Counted from the first letter of the stretch, positions 34,298 through 45,113 are shown. The stretch: 64,000 nt of DNA from Timema cristinae (GCA_039000515.1 JBCFYV010000100.1:30864421-30928420), one strand, 5' to 3'. Made by a program: numbers and translations. Notes: a model not told the origin generated them from the sequence alone.

Positions 34298-34862
34298 TTT
34301 TAACCACTGCGTCGTCTTAGTACCCGTTCTTATTATAGACATACATTAATTATTGTAGGTGACCTGATGGTCTAGGGGTAAGGTGTTGGACTTTTGTGCT
34401 GGGGTCCGGGGTTCAATCCTCGGTTCCGGCACAGATTTATCTGATTACCAAACCCTTCCTTCACCTCTGACAAGACATCTGTGAATGTGTGGAATGATAG
34501 GCCTCCACCGTGGTTCAGATCCCACGTTAAACTGTAGGTCCTCCATTTTCATCTCTCAATCACCCTACCATTACACATTAGCGTAAGTGCGTATAACCCG
34601 AACGGTTAGTAAGACGCGGTGCATTAATAATAATAATAATAATAATAATATAATTAATATAAATGTCGGGTGAGAATAAAAGGGTAACAGAAATTTAGAG
34701 ATAAGATACGAAAATTTGCGTGGAGGAAGGGTGGTAAACAAGTTTAAAATAACACCCTTAGTATTTTGGATCAGTTCTCGAACCCTAAGTATCCCCGTCA
34801 CTGACAATCGAGTCCAACATGAAAGTGATGCGTCAGATCACGTGAAACGCCGAATCAGGTTC
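34298..34862 (-). mobile_element. SINE B' (minus), split by SINE A
   Basis: The tail side lies at 34298-34354 ('gcgtcgtcttagtacccgtt'). The body and head resume at 34653-34862 ('gaaaatttgcgtggaggaag', B-box complement 'ttctcgaaccc', 'gtgatgcgtcagatcacg'). The interruption is the SINE A at 34355-34652. Confidence 0.75.
34355..34652 (+). mobile_element. SINE A, full length, inside SINE B'
   Basis: Head GGTGACCTGATGGTCTAGGG, B-box GGGGTTCAATCCTCG, the standard body, tail with one change (GAACGGTTAGTAAGACGCGG), and (TAA)n. The TSD is blurred by AT-rich flanks (attaatta-type). Nested in an older B' copy. Confidence 0.92.
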
Positions 34863-34889
34863 GCCTGGTTCCGACGGTAAGTCAAGGGA

Positions 34890-35200
34890 GAGGGTTATAA
34901 AATATCCCGGAAGAGCCACGTAATGCAACTTGTTGTATGAACCCTCACCCTCTCTCCATTTATTGACCACCATTTTAGAGGCCTGCTTGTCGTGTTCCAA
35001 GTCTCCAGGGACCAGAAGCCCCGGACTGTCCTCTCAACGACCGTTAAGAGTCCTGGTGGATTGATGGGGTCGGCCCACGCGGCATTACATCACGCTCCGC
35101 TCGGACCGTCGTATCCGGGATACCGGACGTTGAGACTCGTTCGTTAGGATCATGGAAATGGATGATGGGATGGAAGGGGTAGGATGGGGGGTGTAGACGA
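34890..35200. other. GC-rich island, possible exon or promoter
   Basis: Clearly GC-rich and not repeated elsewhere in the window. It starts with TATAAAATA then CCGGAAG (34902-34920). A good 3' splice-site look-alike follows: a pyrimidine-rich tract ending CACCATTTTAG at about 34977. One plus frame after it is open to about 35146 and reads ...VKSPGGLMGSAHAALHHAPL..., with the A/H/P/G-rich style of transcription-factor linkers. I recognise no family. An exon, a promoter or a decayed GC-rich element are all possible. Confidence 0.25.
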
Positions 35201-35254
35201 GTGCCTGCAGATATTGGAGCTCAGTTATGTGCTATTTGCTAATAGGGTTAAATA

Positions 35255-35546
35255 CTATTATTATCATCACCACGTCTTACTACCCGTTTGGGTTATACGC
35301 ACTTACGCTAATGTGTAATGGTAGGGTGATTGTGAGATGAAATGGAGGACCTACACTTTAACTTGGGATCCGAACCACAGTGAGGTCTGGGATTCCCCAC
35401 ATTCACAAGTTGTGATTAATAAACTTCTTGTCAGAGGTGAAGGAAGGGTTTGGTAATCATATGAATCTGTGTCGCGACCGAGGATTGAACCCCAGACCCC
35501 CAGCACATAAGTCTGACTCCTTACTCCTAGACCACCAGGTCACCTT
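35255..35546 (-). mobile_element. SINE A, full length, long-insert subtype (minus)
   Basis: Carries the 'tgtgattaataaactt' insert shared with the 32640 copy. Head complement ends 'ccaccaggtcacc'. TSD ggttaaata is at 35246-35254 and 35547-35555. Confidence 0.93.
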
Positions 35547-35754
35547 GGTTAAATATTAAGGGACTTTCATGGAAACGTTGAATTAAACTTTCAGTGTCTA
35601 CTATAGTTTTAAAAATCAAATACATCCCTTACACGGAGGATTGTAAAATTGAATAATTTTGTGATACTAAATAAAATCATAGTTTTTAAAAGGTGCGTTA
35701 CTACTAAGATGCTTTTCTTTTTGGTATTCATTTTTTTAGCGTGTGGGACAGGAG

Positions 35755-35905
35755 AGTCTTAAACCTAGCTTGAGCCTAATTTACCAAACTCTGGGGACCT
35801 TCGGCTATTTTTATCTTGAAGGGAATCATCCCAAAGTATCAGCTCGGAATCAAACCCGGATCCTAGGTTCGTAGTCAGATGCACTGACCACTACAACACG
35901 AGGCT
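35755..35905 (-). mobile_element. tRNA-like SINE relic, family G
   Basis: The minus-strand head has B-box-like GGGTTTGATTCCG (complement of 'cggaatcaaaccc') after an A-box-like region near 35890, followed by 'gggatgattccc' and 'ccccagagtttggt'. It resembles 298-425 in order and wording. Confidence 0.5.
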
Positions 35906-36007
35906 GGTTACTGAAAACGGTATCACGAAGAATCAGCACATAATTTTATATTTTTTTACACCACACATTATTACTCTTCCGGAATATACGCCTTTTAATT
36001 AGGGTAA

Positions 36008-36256
36008 TACCTGCTTCGGTGGCCGCATGGTCTAAGAAGCTAATATTGCAATATACTAGACTGCCGAAGATGGGGAGATCAGGATTCCATCCCTGTCAGG
36101 TGTAGTGAGAATAATTTTCCAAAATGGTTTTCCACTCTCCCTCTACTCAAATTTGATTACCCTTCCTCTAAATTAAACCTTGCTAATACCAACACATTAG
36201 TGTAATTAGTACATAGTCTTATAACCTGAACGGGTAGTAAGACATGAAGTTAAAAA
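36008..36256 (+). mobile_element. SINE B', near full length
   Basis: GGTGGCCGCATGGTCTAAG head (tRNA-Leu-like A-box), 'gcaatatactagactgccga', body, and tail 'ataacctgaacgggtagtaa'. No TSD resolved. Confidence 0.87.
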
Positions 36257-36259
36257 AAG

Positions 36260-36470
36260 ATAATGAGAAAGGAGATAAGAAAGATGCAATTTAAAATAAC
36301 TATTCCTCTGTTTGCTTAGAAAGAGAGTGGGGAAACCATAGAAGAAAAATTATCCTAAATAAACTTGGCTGGGATTTGAATCCCAAGCTTCCCGTTATCG
36401 GTAAAGTAGACTAAATGAGTTTGGCATTTAGTTCGCATACCCATCTATTTGTATCGCAGTGCTATTAAAT
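36260..36470 (-). mobile_element. Degenerate SINE B' (minus)
   Basis: 'agagagtggggaaacca', B-box complement 'gggatttgaatccc', 'cccgttatcgg'. It lies back-to-back with the preceding plus copy. Confidence 0.65.
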
Positions 36471-36699
36471 AAATTAAATACTAAAAATACAACAGACATC
36501 AACGGTTTCATTTACGGTAGTGTTATAAGGTCTCATTGGCATTTGTAGGGCAATGGTTGCGGATGAGAATCATATTTTAGTGATCCTTAAAGTCTGGGAT
36601 ATGTATTTAAATTAAATACTCTATATTAGAGCAAATACTTACCCCGACGAAATTGTGAAACTTTTCCTCAATTTAAGACTTCAATACAAACAAGTTTTT

Positions 36700-37820
36700 T
36701 GTACCTATATACATTTTTTTGTGTGTTAGGGGCTACCTGTATGAAAAATTGGTTAAGGGGCACCTGCCTGCCAAATTTCAGCTTCCTACGTCTACCAGTC
36801 TTTGAGCGTTAATCGACTTTATTATTTTGAAAAAACATTTTGGGGCTATCCATGTGAATTTTTTGCCACCACATACTTCTAAACCGTTTTGAGTAAGGGA
36901 CTACCTGCGTGAAAAATTTCAGCTTCCTATATCTATTGGGTTTCGTAAGTATTTTGAATTTGTTTTTCTGGAAAATTTCCACCCATTTTGGTGTTCCATC
37001 TGGAATTTTCTTTCACAAAATATTCCTGCACACTTTAGGTCAAGGGGCTACCTGTCTGCACAATTTCAGCTTCTTGGGTCCTCTGAGCTTTGAGAATTTT
37101 TCAACCCTGGTTTTTGGGAAATACCCCTATTTAAAGGGCCAAATTGGAATTTTCTGTCACCAAGTAGTCCTAAACCCTTATGGTTTAGGGAATACTTGCC
37201 TGAAAATTTCAGCTAGCTCTTCTGGCCTTATATAAATTTTTTACTTTGTTTTCTTCGATTCACCCTATTTTGAAGACCTCAAAGAAAATTTTGGGTCACC
37301 AAGTATTTTTTTTAAATCCTTTTAGGTTGGAAGCTACCTTACAGAAAAATTTAAGCTTCCTATGTCTTTTGGGCTTCTAGAGTATTACGACGTTGCTTTC
37401 CTGAATTTTTCCATCACCAAATATTACTCTACCCTTTATTGTTTAGTGGCTACCTGTCTAAAAAGTTTCAGCTTCTTAGGTCTTCTAAGCTTTGAGATTT
37501 TTTCAGCTCTGGTTTTTATAGAAATCCTCCCATTTTAGTGGTCACATTAAAATTTTATGTCAGCAAGCACCCTTAGTCCCTTATGGGCTAGGCGCTACCT
37601 GCTTACAAATTTGCAGCTTCCTAACTCTTCTAGGATTAAACAATCTTTTGACTTTAGTTTTTTAGTAACCATCCCATTTTGTTGGCTACAATACATATTT
37701 TTGGTCACCAAGTATTTATTCGTCCTTTTGTACTAGGACTACCTGTCTGTATAATTTCAGCTTCCTGGGTCTTCAAGTTTTGAGGTTTTTTTGACTATGT
37801 TTTTGAACCTTTCCCCTGCA
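36700..37820. repeat. 144-bp satellite, about eight degenerate units
   Basis: The anchor TTTCAGCTTCCT recurs at about 36777, 36918, 37065, 37208, 37351, 37467, 37611 and 37756, so spacing is close to 144 bp with one short unit. Each unit has a 'ggctacctg' block just before the anchor and a 'cccattttgg' block later. The 108-codon frame at 36909-37235 is a product of this array (144 bp is 48 codons, so frames stay in phase) and is not supported as a gene. Confidence 0.88.
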
Positions 37821-37919
37821 CTCCCACCACAATTTGGGTACCTTTATCAAAATTATATATATATTATATAATTGGCGGTAGTATATCTTACTAATGGCTA
37901 ACTTTTATTGGTGGCCACG

Positions 37920-37982
37920 CACACATTAGCATAATTAATACATATGCATATAACCCGAATGGGTAGTAGGATGGGGTGATTA
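37920..37982 (+). mobile_element. SINE B tail fragment
   Basis: 'cacattagcataattaatac' then 'ataacccgaatgggtagtag'. Confidence 0.7.
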
Positions 37983-38243
37983 AAAGAAAATGAAAACAAC
38001 TATTGCTACACTATTTTATTACTTAGGAAGGTATCAAGCTTCCTCATTATTTATCTCCTTACATTCTGAGTAGTGGGAAGTAATTTGTACGGATGTTGGG
38101 ATGACTATCAGCAAATATTGACTCACCTCCACGATACAACAAACAATAGTCCACGTCACACTAGGCTGAAACTGCCCACTGCCATCTTCTTTACAAGTGT
38201 GCACTCGATTCAACAAATTTTGACGGAAACTTGTTTTTTTAAT

Positions 38244-38420
38244 TACCACGTCTTACTGCATTGTTCAGGTTATATGCATGATACAAGCTGTATTTTAAGT
38301 ACGTTTTTAACATAAAGGAACCTCCATGTTGGACACGTGGACAAAGTAGTCTGCCTCGTCGAGTTATATTTGCTGGGGGTCTGAGGTTTAAATCTCTTTC
38401 AAATGTGCTAAAGTGTTTTA
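38244..38420. other. SINE-like debris
   Basis: 'accacgtcttactgcattg' at about 38247 looks like a minus SINE tail, and 38325-38400 is a loose tRNA-like text. Too degraded to type. Confidence 0.3.
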
Positions 38421-38893
38421 TCCTATATTATAAATAACATGTCACTGACTGACTGACTGATTCATCATCGCCGAGCGCAAACTATCAAGGCTAACAGCAT
38501 GGAAATTCGGACTGTACTATATCATTTTGTTATGTAGGCACCCACTAAGAAAGGATTTTAGAAAATTCCATCCCAAAGGGGTCAAAATAGGGGATGATAA
38601 TATGTATGATATATGTATGAAAGTCCGTCATTTTGAAAGTTACATAAACAAAATTTTGTATTTCGGTTATTGACTAAAACAAATAAATACGTGTTTCAGG
38701 AATTTTGGAAATTTTATTTAATAAGGGATGAAAAAGGGGGTGAAAGTTTGTATCGGACTTGCATTATTTTTCGATCTGAGGTCATCAACGTAACGTAATA
38801 TTTTAAATTAATATGTAAATACATATGTATATTTTCGTATTTGTATATAATCAACTTCCACGCGAGCAAAGCCGCGGGCAACAGCTATCTAGT
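38421..38893 (+). mobile_element. Helitron-like non-autonomous element
   Basis: Starts TCCTATATTATAAATAAC after an A, followed by (ACTG)n. It ends with 'gcgagcaaagccgcgggcaa' and CTAGT at 38889-38893. A GC-rich end about 10 bp before CTRRT is the Helitron 3' signature. Caution: 'tcctatat' also follows the end, which may be an 8-bp direct repeat, so a DNA transposon with another mechanism is not excluded. Confidence 0.55.
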
Positions 38894-39234
38894 CCTATAT
38901 ATATCCCATGTATCTCTCACCATGTAAATGCCTTTACATTTCCTCAAAATTCTCCTTATCCCACTTCTAACCAACTATTTAAAATATGTGAATAGTCCAT
39001 ATCGATAGTAAAATAAGCAAAACATAAAATTATAAAGCCTATACAACTTAAATATAAGTGCAACCTGTTTGTTTTGATGAGTTTTTAAAACGGTTTACTC
39101 TGGCAAATTTACATTAGTCTCTCCAATGAAGCGTTTGTTAGATGAATTTTTTATAGCTGGTCTCCTTGATTTACGGGTTTTCAATATTCCGGATATTTTA
39201 GCTCTGAAACGCAAAAAAAAAAAATGCATCTTAA

Positions 39235-39550
39235 GGCGAGGGTGTAGGGGACGCAAGAAAACAAGTGTTTTGCAGTTTTTATAACAAAACTTTTTTAAAC
39301 AAACTAAATAAAAAATTGCTCCAGCGGTTTAATTTTCTTCACATGGTGATATCAACAGTTAAATTATTGTCATGAGCATATAGTCACTATATGAGAAATT
39401 TTGTTACACGAAATGAAAAAGCTGTCACTAAATTCCAGGTCATCCTCGAGAAAAATATTCAACAACTGTTGATATCACCGTGTAAATAAAATTAAACTCT
39501 ATGTTTCTACTGGATAAATATTTGATTTTTTTTTCAAATATATTTTCATT
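39235..39550. mobile_element. TTAA foldback element, right end lost
   Basis: TTAA at 39231-39234, then GGCGAGGGTGTAGGGGACGC as the left terminus. 'ttcacatggtgatatcaacag' on the left pairs with 'ctgttgatatcaccgtgt' on the right. The right terminus is absent after a poly-T stretch. Confidence 0.75.
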
Positions 39551-40017
39551 TTCATTTCTGATATTAATTATTTTAATATGGTTTAATGTATTTATTTTTT
39601 CTGAATGATGGTCACCATTTGACTTGATATTTATGTTATGTCATGAATATTTTTAATCTTTTTATTTTTATCTCATATATTTTAATGCTTATCGAAAGCG
39701 TAACTTGGATTTTTTCTCAATATTAAAATATATTTAATTTTAACCTTTTAATAATTTAACCTTTTTTATTAGTTTCTTTTGTATACTATCCTTCACCTTT
39801 ATATTATAACCTTAGGTCTTTCAAAGTCTTAAACATAACTATTTCTGCTCCTTACTTATTTACATTTTATAATGTTTTCTAAAATGATTTATTTTCATAA
39901 AATTAACATGATATTTAATTCAAGAAAGTAATGACATGTTACATGACACAATACCTTAATATTTTACTGTGGTGTGTATTTTAAAATATATTTACATAGA
40001 TATATAATAAAATATAA
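39551..40017. other. AT-rich stretch
   Basis: Nothing supported. Confidence 0.45.
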
Positions 40018-40305
40018 AAATACCCGCATCGGTGGGCATGCGATCCAAGCGTTCTGTTTTCCGGTGTTGAGGAGGTCAGGGTTTAATTCCCGTCCAGGTG
40101 TACTAAGAGTAATTTTATCCTATATTTTTTATTACTTCCTCTCCATGTAAATTAGGGCACATTTATTCTCTATTAAATATGTCTCATTCATACCCAATAT
40201 ATATTTTTTAGATACATAATAATATTATATTTATTTATTTATTTATATATATATTATTTAATTAATACGGAATCTTAGATGAGCAGTACGACGCAGTGCA
40301 AATGT
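40018..40305 (+). mobile_element. Degenerate SINE B'
   Basis: Head 'acccgcatcggtgggcatg', B-box 'agggtttaattcccg', body 'ttacttcctctccatgtaaa' and a trace of tail 'agtacgacgcagtgc' separated by an AT-rich insertion. Confidence 0.65.
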
Positions 40306-40417
40306 TAGTGTCACATTTATTATGATAAAATTTACAAGCACCTTGTGTACGTATATGGTAGCTAGCTTATGTCTTATCGTGCCTTCTCAGTTGATAATGT
40401 TCATAACGTCCCACGGC

Positions 40418-40684
40418 TTATCCTCCGAAGCGTGAAATTGCCCTCATATACACAGACAAACACCGAGAAATCCGTTTCATACATTGTAGTCCGCGACTTG
40501 TCAGTGGAATACAATATACATCCGGGTGCGTTGTTAAACTCCTCCTGAAGACGTTGAGTGAATTATTGATTCCCCCACACCACTGACACAAGACTATACC
40601 ACTACACTCCATATACGGTAGGAGTGTAGGTAAGTGACAGCTAGCGAAAGTTACCAGCACTATTCTCATGTATCCATTCGCCAA
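40418..40684 (-). other. Open frame of 88 codons, unrecognised
   Basis: ATG start, several cysteines (VTFASCHLP, then LCQWCGG) and balanced base composition compared with its surroundings. No family recognised, no splice context certain. It could be part of an exon or of an unrecognised element. Confidence 0.2.
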
Positions 40685-40842
40685 ACCATATGTTCTAAAA
40701 GATCTAGGCCATATTTTGGTTTGTTTTCACTTTTGGCAGTCAAAGTTTTTACAACAAATAATTTGTTTTTAATTATTTTTTCAAACTGTTTTTAAATATT
40801 CTGCTAGCGTTCATCTACCAACACTCTTACGGTGTATAAACT

Positions 40843-41165
40843 CTAGGTAAAGATGATCTCGGTGATCTTAGTGTAAAGTACTCACTTCAGGACTCAATAT
40901 TCGTGGGTTCAAATCCAGCTGGGGGTCATAGGATATTTTTCTTGAACGATAAAATGTCCGTAGCACAATTTCTTTAGGAGAGAAAATAAATCCGTTATTC
41001 CCAAGTCAATTTTGGCATGTAAAATAACCCTGGAAGGTATTTGAAAATATCTTTGCCACCAAAATTTGTAGGCCTTTTCACTCTCGCTCGTAGAAATTCT
41101 CGTACGCTGATATAATCAATCGATCGAGAAAGTGGACTTTAAATGCCTCAAATTAATAAATTAAA
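40843..41165 (+). mobile_element. tRNA-like SINE, family E
   Basis: B-box GTGGGTTCAAATCC, then 'gatattttt', 'aaaatgtccgtagcacaatt' and 'tgtaaaataaccctggaagg'. The same order appears at 60982-61290, where 'gtccttcggaggggaag' and 'aaaagaactctggaaggc' are better kept. Such a 'CTTCGGAGGG..' central block is common in invertebrate SINEs, though I cannot name the family. Confidence 0.6.
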
Positions 41166-41179
41166 TAAAAACTTTAGGT

Positions 41180-41300
41180 AATGTCCGCATTAATCCGTAT
41201 CCGGTGGGCTTACGGACAAAAGCGACATCTCTGTCATGTCTGTTTGGCAGCTGATGGGGAAATACGGGTTCGATTCATGTCCTGGACCATTAAGTTTTTT
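41180..41300 (+). mobile_element. Lone tRNA-like head
   Basis: 'ccggtgggcttacggac' then B-box CGGGTTCGATTCATG. Spacing fits a type-II tRNA. No partner copy in the window. Confidence 0.35.
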
Positions 41301-41413
41301 AAATTGTTTCTAAATCTTTCACTTTACGCATATTCAGAGTATATTTTCTAAAAATTCTACTTTCACAGTTTTTACACCGATATGCATTTGGAATTTAACT
41401 ATACACTGCAGGA

Positions 41414-41810
41414 TTTTGGTATAGTTGAACATTTAGAAAATGCTTTTTTATTTTATTTTGGTGTAGTAGAACTTTTAGAAAAATTTTTTTTTATTTTGGT
41501 ATAGTTGAACTTTTAGAAAATGCTTTTTTATTTTAGTTTGGTGTAGTAGAACTTTTAGAAAATTATTTTTTTTATTTTGGTATAGTTGAACATTTAGAAA
41601 ATGCTTTTTTATTTTATTTTGGTGTAATAGAACTTTTAGAAAATTATTTTTTTTATTTTGGTATAGTTGAACTTTTAGAAAATGCTTTTTTATTTTATTT
41701 TGGTATAGTTGAAAGTTTAGTATATATTTTTTTATTTTAATTTTAGTATAGTTTAAAGTTTAGAATATATTATTTTTATTTTTATTTTAGTATTGTTGAA
41801 CTTTTATAAA
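41414..41810. repeat. VNTR with alternating 42- and 39-bp half-units
   Basis: GGTATAGTTGAA and GGTGTAGTAGAA alternate. Starts are at 41418, 41460, 41498, 41540, 41579, 41621, 41660 and 41702, so steps alternate about 42 and 38-39 bp. The true unit is an 81-bp dimer, about four copies, decaying to the right. Confidence 0.92.
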
Positions 41811-41916
41811 AAAAAAATTTTAGTTATCCTTGATAATTATATTATTAGTGTTATTTTATAGGTAGGCCTATTGATATTAGTATACAAACGTGACAGCTAC
41901 ATATAATATAAAAACT

Positions 41917-42167
41917 ACCCGTTTTGATAATCGCCTTATCTAAGGCATCACTCTCGCCATAGACCAAACTGCCGATGACAGGGAAGATCAGGGTTTGAAT
42001 CCCAGTCGAGTGTAATGAGTGTGACTTTCTTTAAAAGTTTTTCCACTCTCCATCCACGTAAATCCATGTAGCTTTCTCTAAACTCAATCTTCCTCATCTC
42101 TAATACATTAACTTTATTAGTACATACAGTATGTGTGTAGCCCGAAAGGATGGTAAGACATGGTGCA
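41917..42167 (+). mobile_element. SINE B'
   Basis: 'ccttatctaaggcatcactc', 'ccgatgacagggaagatcag', B-box 'gggtttgaatccc', body, and tail 'tgtagcccgaaaggatggta'. Confidence 0.82.
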
Positions 42168-42311
42168 AAAAAAATGGAGACTGTTTTATCAGCTCTTTTA
42201 GCTGTCAAGAGTTCCTACCTTTCAAAATCCGATTGTGAATATATATTATCGTAATCATTTTTTTACAGTCTAATATTGATTCTTACCTACATTTATGTTG
42301 ACGTGAATTAA

Positions 42312-42682
42312 GGTGGGAATGTAGGGAACGTAAGTAAAGATCAGTAATTCTGCAGTTTTTATATAAAAACATTTTTTAGGGCAAATAAATCAATTATTGC
42401 TTCAGTAGAAACGTAGAGCTAAATTATATTCACATGGTGACTTCAACTAATTTTAATATCTGTAGGGTGTCCTGAAATGTATTGACAACTTTTTCTCTTC
42501 ACTTAAAGAGTTTCCATATCAAATGCCGTTATGCTCATGATAGATTTTTGACAACTATTAGGGTCACCAACTCAAGAAAATTAATATCTATGTTTCTAAT
42601 GGAGCAATATTTTATTTTGGCCAACGAAATATTTTGCTAGAAAAAAAACCCCTGCCAAAACACATTTTCTCACATCCTCACC
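42312..42682. mobile_element. TTAA foldback element, tandem pair, left member
   Basis: TTAA at 42308-42311 and 42683-42686. Termini GGTGGGAATG and (complement) GGTGAGGATG. The arms pair for most of their length ('gcttcagtagaaacgtagag' against 'tatgtttctaatggagcaata'). Confidence 0.87.
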
Positions 42683-42686
42683 TTAA

Positions 42687-43046
42687 GTGCGGCCGAAGGG
42701 AGCGCAAATATTTTTAGAGTTTTTATAAAATTGAAATTTTTTAGCAAATAAATCAAATATTTCTCCAGTAGCAACATAGAATTTAGTTTACTGCACATGC
42801 TAATAGCAATAGATCTTGAATATCTGTCAAGGATGTCCTGAAATTTTGTCAAAACATTTTCTCTTTATTTAAATAATTTTGACAACATTCCTGGACATCC
42901 TTGACAGATATTCAAGATCTGTTGATATTATCATGTGCAGAAAACTAAACTCTATGTTGCTACTGAAGAAATATTTGATTTGTTTTGACCAAAAAATGTA
43001 ATGCTATAAAAACTGTAGAATTACTCGCGCTAACTTCTACCGCACC
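42687..43046. mobile_element. TTAA foldback element, tandem pair, right member
   Basis: Uses the TTAA at 42683-42686 in common with its left neighbour and ends at TTAA 43047-43050. The arms meet near 42880, where 'gaatatctgtcaaggatgtcc' faces 'ggacatccttgacagatattc' as an almost perfect pair. Confidence 0.88.
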
Positions 43047-43050
43047 TTAA

Positions 43051-43995
43051 GCGTCAAGATAGTCTAGTCTTGTTTGTCGGTTCTGGAGAGGGTGGGGCGG
43101 GTGGGGGGATTGAAGCAATCTTAAAAACTTTAAATTATCAACCAGGACTTGAACCAAATAAATCCCTCAAAAGATTTTGAGTAACGTTCAAATATATAAG
43201 GCCATTAAGTTATGGTTCCTAGTAAACTTAATATTTTGGTTTTTAATGGTATTTGTGATTACTTTTTGGTTTGGGAATAGATACCAGATTTTGTGTCACA
43301 ACCAAGAGTAAATGTGTTAATGGCATTTAAATTATTATTTTTTACTACACAAAACGGTATTTTTATATAGTACAAAATCATTTTGTTTCTCTCTTTTAGT
43401 AGTTTGTGTAAATAAACTCATTATGTAATTGAGTTGCGACTCACCCTTAACATTTAAATTCCAAACAAATAAAAAGAATACCTAAGAATTGAATAAAGGA
43501 TTTGTTTCGTAAATAAATATGAAACAGTAAATCAGATAGATTTCGCGATAAAAGGTATATTACGTGGATTTTGTTGATTAGTTTGAGTGAGTGTTAAGGA
43601 TGTTTTAACGACATAAACAAAAACGAATCAGTTGTGAATGAAGCTTGAGGGATTTATAGGATTGCATAATGTGAATTACTTCAAACATGTTTATTGCCCC
43701 TAAGTTTTATTTATCAACGTGAACTTGTATATTTCTTTGCAAGTAACATTTATTTTATAAGTTCTTCTATTTAATCAGTGTAAAATTCTAATTAATAACT
43801 TGTATTGATTTAAGTTTTGTAAATTTAGTAAAATATTTAATACGGCTCTTAAATACAAGATTAATAATCCAGGAAATAATTTAAGAAGTAATTTAACCTT
43901 AAGCAGCATAATTTATAAACTACTCAAAAACTAATAGATTACACAACTTTATGTCATAAATAAATGCTTACGACACTTAGTCTATATAATGCATC
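43051..43995. other. Unassigned stretch
   Basis: A G-rich patch at 43087-43110. Otherwise AT-rich without recognised elements. Confidence 0.45.
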
Positions 43996-44190
43996 TGTAT
44001 ACCAAACTAAAGGGTCCGGTTTCGATTTGAGGCATGGCCGAAAAAACACTGTTCTGAGTTTAACTGGGTCTTTCCGTTTCATAGTGATACATTAATGGTA
44101 GGGGGAATTTTTGTTATGTTTGTTCTATGATTAAGTTAGTTTTGAAGATCTTGTGCCTATAAGTATATAGTCATTCAGTTCAGGACGGGT
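43996..44190 (+). mobile_element. SINE family D, poor copy
   Basis: 'gggtccggtttcgatttgag' as B-box region, then 'tgatacattaatggtagggg', 'gattaagttagtttt' and 'gggtacgttaaata', in the order of the 55130-55372 copy. Confidence 0.45.
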
Positions 44191-44221
44191 ACGTTAAATA
44201 GCCCAAATTTAACTAAGCTAT

Positions 44222-44476
44222 ACCTGCTTTGGGGGCTGCATGGTCCAAGTTGTCACTTTCGCAATATACTAGAATTCTTATGAAAGGGATATCGGGGTTA
44301 GAAGCTAGAATCTAGTGTGGGTGTTTTGAAGGGGGCTTATTCTAAATGGTTTTCACTCTCACTACACCCAAATGCGGGTAAATTTCCTCTAAATCCCACC
44401 TTTCTTGTTCTTATAACCATTAGCGTAATTAGTACATAAGCGTATAACAGGAAGGGGTAGTAAGACACAGTGCTAG
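44222..44476 (+). mobile_element. SINE B'
   Basis: 'ggctgcatggtccaagttgt' head, 'gcaatatactagaattc', body 'gttttcactctcactac', and tail 'gtataacaggaaggggtagt'. Confidence 0.82.
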
Positions 44477-44781
44477 CAAAATTTTACTTTCCCTCCACAC
44501 CTTGGAAAGGAAGTATTGTGATCGTCAAAGAATTTTAACTTGAGATTTTGATAAATGTCGGTATCTTGGCCTAGAGCCTAAACTATTTTAAAAATTGGGT
44601 TATAACTTGGTATCTGGGATTTTTATAAGGTACTCCAGAGGTGTTTTTGGAATTAGATGTCTAACCCTGAATTAAAGGGTAATTTACTTAAGGGTAAAAA
44701 GAGAAAAAAAAAGGATTTTCTCAAAATTCGCTCTAGAGATTTTGATTAAATGTAATATCTAGACACTGTTTATTACTATAC

Positions 44782-45044
44782 ACAAGATGGAAATTCTCAT
44801 TTTCTCATGAAATTGACTTTTAAGCTAATTTACATTAGAAATTTTGTCCAATTTTCTTCTTTTCTCCACAAAAATTTGGGATACGAAATATCTTAACATT
44901 GTAAAGCTATATAACTATTAAAGATAAAAATCTTTTATTTGAAATATATTTTTTATATAACCAATAGTTTCTGAGCTATAATCAAATATATATAAAGTAC
45001 CCTCAAAAGTAATTTTCATGAGAAAATGAGAATCGCCATCTTGT
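44782..45044. repeat. Inverted repeat with about 40-bp arms
   Basis: Left arm at 44782-44821 (GATGGAAATTCTCATTTTCT inside) pairs with 45004-45044 at about 36 of 40 positions. The 180-bp AT-rich interior has no ORF. Probable MITE or part of a larger element starting further left. Confidence 0.75.
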
Positions 45045-45065
45045 ATGTATATAATTTTCAAATAC

Positions 45066-45069
<4 letters not shown>

Positions 45070-45105
<36 letters not shown>
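45070..45105. repeat. TA microsatellite
   Basis: About 18 TA units followed by a poly-T run. Confidence 0.95.

Positions 45106-45113
<8 letters not shown>

Noticed and set aside
36909..37235. 108-codon ORF as a gene
   Set aside because: It lies fully inside the 144-bp satellite, whose period is a multiple of three; the repeats explain the open frame.
38421..38900. Secure Helitron call
   Set aside because: Kept only as candidate: 'tcctatat' occurs at both borders and the base after CTAGT is C, so a TSD-making mechanism is not excluded.
41414..41810. CRISPR-like array
   Set aside because: Regular spacing, but units are contiguous AT-rich tandem repeats without spacers, in eukaryotic-type DNA.
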